This document shows positions 55,412 through 64,000 of a stretch of DNA of 64,000 nt, in pieces. The notes below the pieces were generated by a model that had not been told where the DNA came from, searched no databases, and worked only from the letters and a program-made list of their open reading frames with translations. Source of the DNA: Gnetum montanum (lineage: Eukaryota > Streptophyta > Gnetopsida > Gnetales > Gnetaceae). The first letter of the stretch is position 1, and every line of letters starts with the position of its first letter. The stretch is taken from the NCBI GenBank assembly GCA_015680685.1, contig MNCI01008992.1, positions 59,879 through 123,878 of the forward strand. Direction: 5' to 3'. The translations under genes and the position numbers were made by a program.

Positions 55412-56855
55412 TGAAACATCACAAAATTTTAGGTCTCGACATCATGACTGCAAATATGGCTAAGTGTCAAAATGGTGGCACTTTGCCCATATTTTTCCAA
55501 GTGTTGAGTGTAGTCAGCTCTAACTACCAGATTTGCAAAAATTTTCTAAGTGTTAGAATGCTAGCACTTTCTGCAGATTCACATGTCACATTGCGTAGTG
55601 TAGCACCATGTCTACTGCAACATAGCATCCTTTCACACTACATAGCATAGCACCATGTCTACTATAGCGTAGCACCCTATCACACTACGTAGCATAGCAC
55701 CATTTCTACTGCAGCATAGCACCCTGTCACGTTGTGTAGCATAACACCTTGTCTACTGCAACATAGCACCTTTTCATGCTATGTGGTGTAGCACCTTGTC
55801 TACGGAAGCATAGCACCCTATCACACTGCGTAGCATAGCACCATGTCTACTGTAGTGTAGCACACTATCATGCTACATAGTGTAGCACCTTGTCTACTGC
55901 AATGTAGCATCCTATCATGTTACATAGCATAGCACCCTATCATGTTGCATAGCATAGCACCATGTCACGTTGCGCAGTGTAGCACCTTGTTCAGCGTTGC
56001 AGACAGTGTCCCGTGTCCTACACATAACACGAGACAAGCGTAGCAGATAGCATGGTTCCACCCACAACATTGCCACATAGCACCTGATCCACATTTTGGG
56101 CTAACCTTAGTCCAATAAATACCCCTACATGCTTTTTTGAAAAAGGGAGGGGATGAGGAGGGTTAACATTCTTTTCTCACCAGTAAGGCAGTTGGCATTT
56201 CCATTTGGCATTTGGCACTTTGGCATCTTGGCACTTAGCTCCATGGGAAAACAAGGCCTAGAACATACTACACCAGTAGAGAGGCATAGCTACATTTCAC
56301 AGTACACTACATCCCCATTGCAGCCTTGTAGAACATCACATGGTACACCATGGCTATCAACCCAGTAGGCACAGTCCAACATAGTGAGCACCAGACTTCA
56401 CAGCTTAACACCATCAAGGCTATGATTGTGCTCCCACTGCACCTATTGTACATTGTATATCCCTTTGGGAATTAGCTATGCTTCCTCTTTTGGGGTGGTG
56501 CATTACTTTTCTCAAACTTTGTTGCATTTTTTAAGCATTTCTCTTTGGCATTTAGCTTAACACTTGTATTTTCTCATTTTTTTCATACATGTTTGCATGT
56601 TCACATCACTGTTCTTAGGCTAGGACACCCTGATACACTCCAGCTTAGCTATACCTAGTGCTCATGCGTAATGTAGTATAAAATCTTCTTGCACATGGTC
56701 CTTTTAACACCACATAAGTCCCTGTTTGATTGACAAGATCGTTTAGGGCACCCCGTTTCCATTTTCTCTAACATTGCCCTCTTAGGGATTTGGGGTTAGG
56801 CTATATGCTCAATGACCTCTCGGTGTTCCAGCCACTAACATTTTCAGATGTCACA
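55412..56855 (+). repeat. 3' LTR of element F
   Basis: It starts TGAAACATCACAAAATTTT and ends CAGATGTCACA, with the terminal 170 bp (TAAGTCCCTGTTTGATTGAC onward) matching the C and B LTR ends. The expected TATA box is decayed to AATAAATACCCC (56114). Confidence 0.8.
55601..55985 (+). repeat. 47-bp tandem repeats in U3 of the F LTR
   Basis: About eight copies are marked by TAGCACCATGTCTACTGC at 55601, 55648, 55695 and onward at 47-bp steps, each including CATAGCACCCTATCACACTACG. The unit is built from the family's TAGC words. Confidence 0.9.
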
Positions 56856-57209
56856 ATCAATTCATTGCTTATATTCTCAATGACCACTTTATTTTTCTTA
56901 ATAGGTTCACTTATGGCTAAGTACTTTATGTCAATGTGTTTACTTCATGCCACTCTTATTATGCTTAGCCATAAAGATAGTAGTTGAATTGTCATAAAAC
57001 AATATTAATGGCCTAAATATAAAATCTATAATCCTAAGGCCTAACATGAAACTCTTCCACCATACACCATGTGAAGTAGCCTCTAAAAATAAATGAACTT
57101 TTCCTTCATTGTGGAAGTAGCAATCAAGGTTTGTTTTCACTCCTCTAGGGCACAGCTCCTCCAGATAGCATAAAAACATAACTAGATGTGGATTTCCTTG
57201 AATCAACAT
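56856..57209 (-). pseudogene. pol: Copia RNase H of G
   Basis: The translation contains EATSHGVWWKSFMLGLRI, then FYDNSTTIFMAKHNKSGMK and, after a one-base shift, IDIKYL and NKVVIENI. These are the usual C-terminal landmarks of the copia RNase H (D-N-S-T and H-I-D-I-K-Y). Position 56856 is where the F LTR begins. Confidence 0.8.
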
Positions 57210-58420
57210 AGCAAGAAAATTTTGAATTAGAGTAGCTAATGACCTCTATATTATTAGTTCATCTATACATAAGCATGTAATATTTTATATCTTGAAGATA
57301 CCTCATCATCTTCTTTGCAGCCCTCTAGTGCTCAATGCCTAGATTACTCTGATATCTATCAAACATTCCCAGAAAAAATGCAATGTTAGGTCTTTTGCAA
57401 ACCTTAGCATACATTAGGCTTACAATAGTTGAGAAATATGTAATTTTGCTCATTTATATTTTCTCTAAATCATTCCTAGGGTAGTGGTTCAAATTACACT
57501 TGTTAGCCTTTACAATGGGTGCTATACTCGGTGAACAATCTTTCATCCAAAACATATCTAAACATTTATTGATATAGGTTTCTTGCAATAGTCCTAGAAT
57601 ACATCTAGATCTATCCCTATGGATCTTAATGCTAATGACATAAGATTCCTCACCCGTATCCTTCATGTCGATGTTCTTAGAGAGAAATTGCTTCACCTCA
57701 TATAGAAATCCATTATCATTGGTTGCAAGAAGGATATCATCCACATATAAGACAAGGAAATAGATTTTTCTACCACTAACCTTCTGTTATATACATTGAT
57801 CCATTATATTATATTCCAAACCACATGAACTAATAACATCATGCAATTTTAAATACCATCAATGCAAGGCCTATTTCAATCCATATATGGATTTCTTAGG
57901 CTTGCATACCAATTGCTCACCACCACTAGAGGAAAAAACTTTAGGTTGTTTCATATAAACCTCTTCCTCTAGATTACCATTGAGGAATGCCATTTTCACA
58001 TCCATCTAATGTAATTCAAAATCAAAATGGGCAACCAATACCATAATTAGATGAAGTAAGTCCTTCTTAGATATAAAAGCAAAGGTCTCTTTGTAATCTA
58101 TTCCCTCTCTCTCTAAGTGAATACTTTAGTAATATGTTTTGCCTTATATCTTTCAATGTTGCCTAATGAGTCTTTCTTTGTCTTTAAGACCCATTTTCAT
58201 CTAATGGTTTTTACACAATCAAGCAAATTGATAAGATCCCAAACTCCATTAGATGACATAGAGTTCATCTCATCTTTCATGGCATCATACCACAAGATAG
58301 ATTCCTTACAACTCATGGCTTGTGAAAATGTTTCATAATAATTTTTGGCTCCTATGTTATAGTTAAACTCCCATAGATATACTAAATAGTCACCAAAAAT
58401 CAGTGATTACCTTACTCTAG
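57210..58420 (-). pseudogene. pol: Copia reverse transcriptase of G
   Basis: Collinear segments read DYKETFAFISKKDLL, MDVKMAFLNGNLEEEVYMKQP, CKPKKSIYGLK and the active-site LYVDDILLATND (near 57740), followed by the open piece 57744-57454 with KDTGEESYVISIKIHRDRS. Stops include CAG and TGG derived TAG. The family is Ty1/copia by the YVDDILLA motif and domain order. The flanking plus-strand frame 58117-58338 is a shadow. Confidence 0.85.
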
Positions 58421-59490
58421 TAGATATTCTTAATGTTGGTTCATCATTCTCCTAAGGAGCATGATGTTCAATAGGTTGTTTAATAGGTGTTGGTATCTAT
58501 TGTTCAGTTGGATCTACTACTTCTTTATTAGCAATATGTGGAACTTCAATCATTGATTGATTTTTCTCATGTGTTTGTGCTCTAGGAGTGTTGTGTACAA
58601 TAATTAGTCTTTCACTTGAAGTAGAGGGTTGGGCACTCGTATGATCTTTCTCTAGAATAATGTTCTAGCATCGATTTCTCCCACTAATCATGTCATTCTC
58701 AAGAGATTTATCATTCCTTGATTACACAAACCTAGTAGTATGCGATGGATAATAAAATCTATATCTCTTAGATTGTTTAGCATATCCAACAAAATACCCA
58801 CTTTTGGTCCTTGGATCTAGCTTCTTTTCTTATGATTATAGACTCTTATTTTAGCTAGGCATCCCTAGATGTTTATATGTTGCAAACATAGTTTCCAACC
58901 TTTCAATACTTCAAATGATGTCTTTGAGAAAGCCTTATTTGGAACTTGGTTTAATATAAACACATCTGTCTTAAAAGCTTTAGTCCAAAAGAACTTAGAA
59001 AGCTTTGAGCTACTAAGCATACTTTGCATCATGTCTAATAATGCTCGGTTTCTTCTCTCTACCATACCATTGTGGTTTGGAGAACTAGGCATGGTGTACT
59101 AGAAAAAAATCCCAAGCTCTTAAAGAAACTTTACAAATGGACCATGCTCTTGTCCATCATCAGTATATCTACCATAGTATTGACCACCTGTACCAGACCT
59201 TCCTATCTTTATTTGCTTATCGCATTGTTTCTCTACTTCAGCCTTAAACACCTTAAAGGAATCTAAAGCTTCATTCTTGTTATGGAGGTAGAGATACATA
59301 TATTATGATTAGTCATTGATAAAAGTAATGAAATACATTTAACCACATGCATCCATATCTAGACTAAAAATATCTATATGTACAATCTCTAATATGTCTA
59401 AATGCCTCTTGGCACCTTTCTTTGACATATTAGTCTATTTTCCCTTTTAGGAATTCACATAAGTATCAAAGTTAGTAAAATATAGGCTAA
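58421..59490 (-). pseudogene. pol: Copia integrase of G
   Basis: The best open piece (59092-58865) reads SPNHNGMVERRNRALLDMMQ then FFWTKAFKTDVFILNQVP, which is the end of the DDE core with the catalytic Glu in VERRN. Upstream, decayed parts around 59130-59400 keep the YGRYG/DDGQEH and FITFIND-like residues. The C-terminal half (58860-58430) is frame-broken. Confidence 0.75.
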
Positions 59491-59497
59491 TAATTAC

Positions 59498-60060
59498 TCA
59501 ATCATTTTCTAATATCTTTATTCTATCAATAGAAATATGTCCTAATCTACAATGCCATAACATAAAGGATTTTTCATTCATAACACATCTCTTACCACCA
59601 GCACTATCATGAACATGCATAAAAGTATAAGAAGTTTCATTTTGTAAACTAATTTTGAAAAGACCATCCCTTAATGTACCATTTCCAATAAGTTCATATC
59701 TATAATATAAATTGAATACAATGTTTAAAAAATTAAAGGAAGATCCCAATGATATGAGCCTTGAAATAGAAATTAAATTCCTTGAAAAACTTGGAATATA
59801 AAATGTCTTTTCCAACTCTAAAATGAAACCACTACATAAAACTAATTTGCATGTTCCAACTTCCTCTACATGTGAGTGCATCTTGTTTCTTGAATAGATG
59901 CACAACTCACCTCCCATTGGCCTCCTTAGGTTTTGCACCCCTTGCAAGGAATTAGTAAGATGGATTGTAGAATTGGAGTCAATCCACCATGTGTTATGGC
60001 CAACATCAAGCATATTAGAGTCAAAACAAACAAGGGAGAATTTAGGAATGTTACATTTAA
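59498..60060 (-). pseudogene. pol: Copia protease and gag-pre-integrase of G
   Basis: The frame 60013-59498 (171 codons) begins MLDVGHNTWWIDSNSTIHLT. The DSG/DTG active site is changed to DSN, so the protease would be inactive. Later FYIPSFSRNLISISRL and MLWHCRLGHISIDRI give the gag-pre-integrase landmark. Just upstream FKCNIPKFSLVCFDSN continues the frame. Gag proper and its CCHC knuckle were not found. Confidence 0.8.
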
Positions 60061-60895
60061 AATCAAACTAGTTCATAAGTTGTATTACTACATAAATTAA
60101 AACATGCTTATGTTACTACATTTGAGGTGGCATGTTCACCAATGTAAATCATGCATAAAATATGAATCAAATGACACAAACATTGCCTGTGGGCTAAATT
60201 TTTAATTCAAATAGATTCAGATATCCTTATGATGAAACTATTAAATTATATTCCTTTTCTTAATCCCTGTGGGAAAATTAAGAAAAATAATTTAATACAT
60301 CATTCTAATCAATCATGTTAAATATAATAAAAATTCTCATGGGATAAAATCTATTATATTACATATAATTAATCACAATTTAATGTTTATTTAGCTTATG
60401 TGATCAAAAACACTTAATATATAATTTTCCACAATTAAAGATGTTGTGCCTACTCTCTAATTACACAAAATTATATAGATCACTAGTCATAATTTTTATG
60501 TAGAAAAACTATGCATATATCAATATGTCATTTTATAGATATATACAAAAATATATGCATAAAACTAATTTTTTCTAAAATGAATTACCAAATTCTAACA
60601 TTTCTTTAAAAAAATATGGCAATAAACATCAATTATTTTAGAAATATTAATAATGTGGGTATCAATATAAAGGTTATGCAATGGAGCTATCTTGTTAAAA
60701 AATACAAACAATAATGTAGGAGCTATAGTGGGAATATTGGCTGTAGAGAGCCCATGTAGAGAACATAGAGGTTGCTGTTCCAAAGCATGGGATCCATCCT
60801 TGTAGGTGGGGCACTTTTTTCCATGTGGTCCAGGGACCTTTCTTAGCTTATCTTCCAAGGATAGAGGCTAAAGCACCCCTCTTATTTGGATTCTC
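60061..60895. other. AT-rich region without a recognised gene
   Basis: The sequence is strongly AT-rich. It contains recurrent short words such as CCTGTGGG and TCATGGGATAAAAT, perhaps the 5' noncoding part of G. The 87-codon minus frame at 60858-60595 has no supporting feature. Confidence 0.4.
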
Positions 60896-60902
60896 CATAC
60901 CA

Positions 60903-61609
60903 TAAACTTTTTCAATAGTGTTTTTAAAATCAACAAAAAAGTGAAGGAGATACAAACACCCAACAGTCACATTTATGGAACCATTACAAACCATTAGTTT
61001 TCTTGTAATGGTCACATTTATAAAATTGTTACAAACTGTCATTTTTCCTGTAACATTCAAATTTATGAAATCGTTACAAATCGTCAATTTTCTTGTAATA
61101 ATCATATTTATGGAACTGTTACAGACTATTAGTTTTCCTGTAAATAGTTATATTATAAACACATTTTCAAACTGCATTTTTGTTAATGCTAACGAAATGA
61201 ATGTGGTGAATCCCCATTCAAAGTTGAACAATGTACACACTTGTGCATTAAATTCTACCATTGCTATGAATTTCCACTCATAAACTTTTTCAATAGTGTT
61301 TTGAAAGTGAAAAAAAAGTAGAGGAGATAAAAACATCCAATAGTCACATTTATGAAACCATTACAAACCATTGATTTTTCCATAATAGACACATTTATGG
61401 AATCATTACAAACTATCAATTTTCCTATAATGGTCACATTTATGGAACTGTTACAAACTATTAGTTTTCCTATAAACAGTTACATTATAAATGCATTTTC
61501 AAATTGCATTGTTGCTAATGGTAACAGAGGAAATGTGATGAATCCCCATTTAAAGATGAACAATGCATGAACCTATGCATTAAATGCTACTATTGCTATG
61601 AATTTCCAT
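60903..61609. repeat. 378-bp tandem duplication with internal 43-bp subrepeats
   Basis: Two copies start with TAAACTTTTTCAATAGTG at 60903 and 61281. Each includes a run of subrepeats of about 43 bp (TCACATTTATGGAACCATTACAAACC type), four in the first copy (60966, 61009, 61049, 61094) and three in the second. Both end with CTACCATTGCTATGAATTTCC or a near variant. The small frames here are produced by the repeats. Confidence 0.9.
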
Positions 61610-62640
61610 AAATAAGGAAGCCTCCTTGTCCTTGATCAAGCAAAAAACATAATTGCTGTTATGGTATTTGTTTTCAGAATGGCAACAATAACCACAAAAA
61701 CAAGGTTTATGCTACAACTTGTTATGGGGATGGTGGTTTCTATGCTTAAAGTAGTGATCATGGCAAGCACAAATGTAGATTCAAGTGCTGCAGCTACACC
61801 AGAGGAGTTGTAGCACTACCACCAAGCCACAAACACTAGATTTATGCATAAGATTTCTACTCCCATATGTTCTTTAGGGACATGAAAAAAAAATTCACTT
61901 GCCACAAAATCATTCTCATGGCATCACTACAGGTATCATTATTAAACACTCCTTAATTTCTTCAACAAATCATCTAGATTACACCATCGCTGGTGCCACA
62001 TGTTTGTGTAATTGGACTATGAAACATAACATTAGATTTGAGCTTAGCCATGGCATTCATGAGGGTGAAGATGAGGGTAAAAAATGATCAAAATGAACAA
62101 CTACCATTGATGCATTTCATTGTGATGTATGCCAATAATGTTGATACAATAGCAAAGATATGCATTGTGCAGTGTGGTGCTAGTGATCCACAACAAATTA
62201 TGTATGTGAAGTAGCTCATTGAAATATCTTTGTCCATTGCAAATGCATTCGTTGCTGAAGGTCTCTAGTCCATTTATGTTCTGTATGTGCCTATGTGGCT
62301 ATAAAATATTTCGTACCTCTCATTATTGACATACTACTATTTTGATTTAGATTTTGAAAGCTTGAAACTACAATAAAATTTGATTGAATCATGTCATAGC
62401 ATTTTATTTTTCATTTTTATCTCTAATGAGTGGCGAGGTACCCCTACACTCAACCATATGAATACAAGAACTTCATGTATGATCCAATTGAACTCTACAG
62501 ATGAACTAGTTGTGGTATCTAGACAATGACTCATAGATCACAGTTCATTATCTTCCCACCTAGACTAGTATTAGCTTTATCATGTATGGTTTAGTCTAGA
62601 GTGGCAAGATGTATGATGTGTTCCTGCACTAATGCTACTC
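61610..62640 (+). other. Region with weak coding remnants, no assignable gene
   Basis: A 44-codon frame at 61679-61813 starts after TTTGTTTTCAG and has a hydrophobic, signal-peptide-like centre (FMLQLVMGMVVSMLKVVIMAS), followed by an Ala/Ser stretch and stop. The frame 61899-62087 and, in another frame, a stretch with HFIVMYANNVDTIAKICIVQCG near 62115 could be pieces of a decayed gene. None matches a family I know, and chance frames are equally likely. Confidence 0.2.
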
Positions 62641-62644
62641 CTGG

Positions 62645-63298
62645 GTGTGATGGGAAATAATATCAACTAAGCTAGGAGAGAGGATGAGAGAGAATCTAAA
62701 CTAGCCTAAGTGCGATGAGCATCTATTCCTTAATCATCCATACACATTTTGGACCTCGTGCATGACCACCATTGGGATTACCAAGTGCATGGCCTAGGTA
62801 TGCTATTGGGTTACCAAGTAGTCACACTTAAATGCTCGTGATTAAGTTGTACTCATTCCGCATTACTAGGAGATAAGGGTAGAGAGATATTAACTAAGAA
62901 ATCAATAAATAATAATAATAATTAAATAATTAAGCTAAGTGGATGCTGAAATGATGAATTAATCTCGAGCTTTATTACCAATCATGTGCATGTCCAAGTA
63001 TGTCACACTAGAATAAGGATGTCATACAATTACAATCATCACACTGCGGGCATGCACTAGGAGCAAGGGTTGAGAAGAAAAACTGACAAAACGTTCCTAC
63101 CTTAATACTAAAACACTAAGAAACTAAAAAACTTAAAAAACTTAAAAATTAAAAGTTTTCTACCAAATATTCCTGCCTCTTATTTATAGATGAGGAGATA
63201 GGCTATGATATCACGTACATGATATTGTGTCTAGGATGTGATATCGCATATGTGATATCATGGGTGTGATATCATGGCCAACAATTCATGACTTATCA
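62645..63298 (-). repeat. Probable 3' LTR of gypsy-like element H (left border uncertain)
   Basis: On the minus strand TGATAAGTCATGAATTGTTGG starts at 63298, two bases after a GGGGG tract that would be the polypurine tract. A TATA box TATAAATA is at 63188-63181. The LTR probably ends near 62645 (TCACA), but no partner LTR or duplication is visible. An AT microsatellite (TAATAATAATAATTAAATAATT) lies at about 62910. Confidence 0.5.
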
Positions 63299-64000
63299 TA
63301 CCCCCATGACTGAATGAAAACTCGTCCTCGAGTTAAAGTGAGAACAAGCTCCATTGATTACATAGTGGATAGGAATGGGATTATTGACTAACTAGAATGG
63401 ATTTATGCTGCAATGTGGAATCATAACAAAATTGAGACACAACACGAAGAATGCAAAATAAAATCCTATAACTATAATATTGGGTGGAACTCATGTAGTT
63501 CCTGGTGGCGGTGGCTCCTCCATAGGTGCCTTTCCCTTGTCATGTGCTCAAGGTCTTGGGATTTGATGGCATTGAAGTATGGCTTGGAGTTTCTCCTCTT
63601 GTAAGGCCTTGAGTACCTTGGCATGCACATAAGTTTGTGCTTGTGCCATAGAGGCATCCTAGTCATCCTTCTCTTTTTCTTCCACCATCCTTTTATCCTC
63701 TATCAATAGTTTATTAAGTTGCTCGATTCTAAAAGTGTCTAGCTAGTTCTGAGCAACCTTTGACCCTATATTCAAAAGGTTTAATACTTCAAAAATGGCT
63801 TGAACTAAGAAATCAATAGTCACATCACAAATGTTAACTATGGTGCCTTCTTCTTTGTTGTGCCAAAATTGGTACATTTCCCCTAAGTACTAGGCACCAC
63901 TTTCAGAGAGGGTAGGCCACAATGGGGACCCTTTGAGATGATCCCTAACGACCATTGGAGAAAATTCTATGAAAGGTCCAAATTTTAATTCCATGATCAC
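63299..64000 (-). pseudogene. 3' internal end of element H with a decayed coding tail
   Basis: Upstream of the LTR the minus strand reads CTCGAGGACGAGTTTTC then CATGGGGGTA, resembling the end of many plant gypsy elements. Further upstream a broken frame includes GEMYQFWHNKEEGTIVNICD, LNKLLIEDKRMVEEKEKDD, ASMAQAQTYVHAKVLKALQE and GKAPMEEPPPPGTT. These have the look of an accessory or gag-like tail with coiled-coil character. The family is not assigned; the element continues outside the window. Confidence 0.4.

Larger units (their letters stand above)
53476..56855 (+). mobile_element. Element F: 3' end of an older TAGC-family gypsy element, host of B
   Basis: From the edge of the B LTR the plus strand shows a short coding-like stretch, hairpin units of the protease-side type (53840-53905), and hairpin units of the post-integrase type (54050-54280). 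The conserved acceptor-like site (AG 54566-54567), a polypurine tract and a 3' LTR follow. RT and integrase are not seen between the two hairpin blocks, so F probably suffered a large deletion. The right end at 56855 is followed by the RNase H of copia element G on the minus strand. Confidence 0.75.
56856..60060 (-). mobile_element. Element G: decayed Ty1/copia retrotransposon, host of F
   Basis: The minus strand shows, in copia order, protease and gag-pre-integrase, integrase, RT and RNase H. The F LTR cuts it within RNase H. AT content is higher than in the gypsy elements. No LTR of G was recognised in the window. Confidence 0.85.

Overview
The window looks like intergenic DNA from a large-genome land plant; a gymnosperm is my guess, but no host gene is present to confirm it. 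Essentially everything recognisable is LTR retrotransposon. The dominant type is a giant Ty3/gypsy element (about 17 kb) of the Tat/Ogre-like group. It is recognised by a gag with a CX2HX4HX4C knuckle, a DDGA protease, an RT followed by a second (archaeal-type) RNase H, and an HHCC/DDE integrase. No tRNA, rRNA, CRISPR array or intact cellular gene was seen.

The layout is a stack of nested insertions. A decayed Ty1/copia element G (minus, 56856-60060) received element F (plus; only its 3' part, 53476-56855, is visible). F received element B (minus; 5' LTR at 51746-53475, continuing past the left edge). B was then hit three times: by C (plus, 33963-50873, 5-bp target duplication GGAGG), by A (minus, 7076-24797, duplication GAGAG) and by E1 (plus, 3' half only, 1-5881). 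B resumes between these insertions at 5882-7070, 24803-33962 and 50879-53475. A minus-strand LTR and 3' internal end of another gypsy-like element (H) occupy the right edge. A and E1 form one family, whose LTRs are full of the palindrome GCGTATACGC. B, C and F form a second family, whose LTRs are full of GCTACGC/GCGTAGC inverted repeats.

The most interesting content is shared by both families. Between protease and RT, on the opposite strand, A, B and C each carry a gene of about 4.4 kb with several GT-AG introns at matching places. Its second exon resembles an FCP1/NIF-type HAD phosphatase whose catalytic aspartates have been replaced. The sense strand has a conserved splice acceptor just before RT, so this antisense gene probably lies inside a sense intron separating PR from RT. 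Around it, and again between integrase and the 3' LTR, are arrays of short hairpins. Each has a stem of 4-5 bp that differs from array to array but stays complementary, a 6-nt loop, and then a constant TAAACTRG box. LTR-type palindromes also cluster upstream of the antisense gene.

Most reading frames are broken, largely by C-to-T or G-to-A changes (CAG, CGA and TGG turned into stops), as expected of old methylated repeats. Element A is the best preserved and has an intact RNase H-integrase frame of 525 codons. The 60.1-62.6 kb stretch is AT-rich, holds a 378-bp tandem duplication and has no convincing gene.
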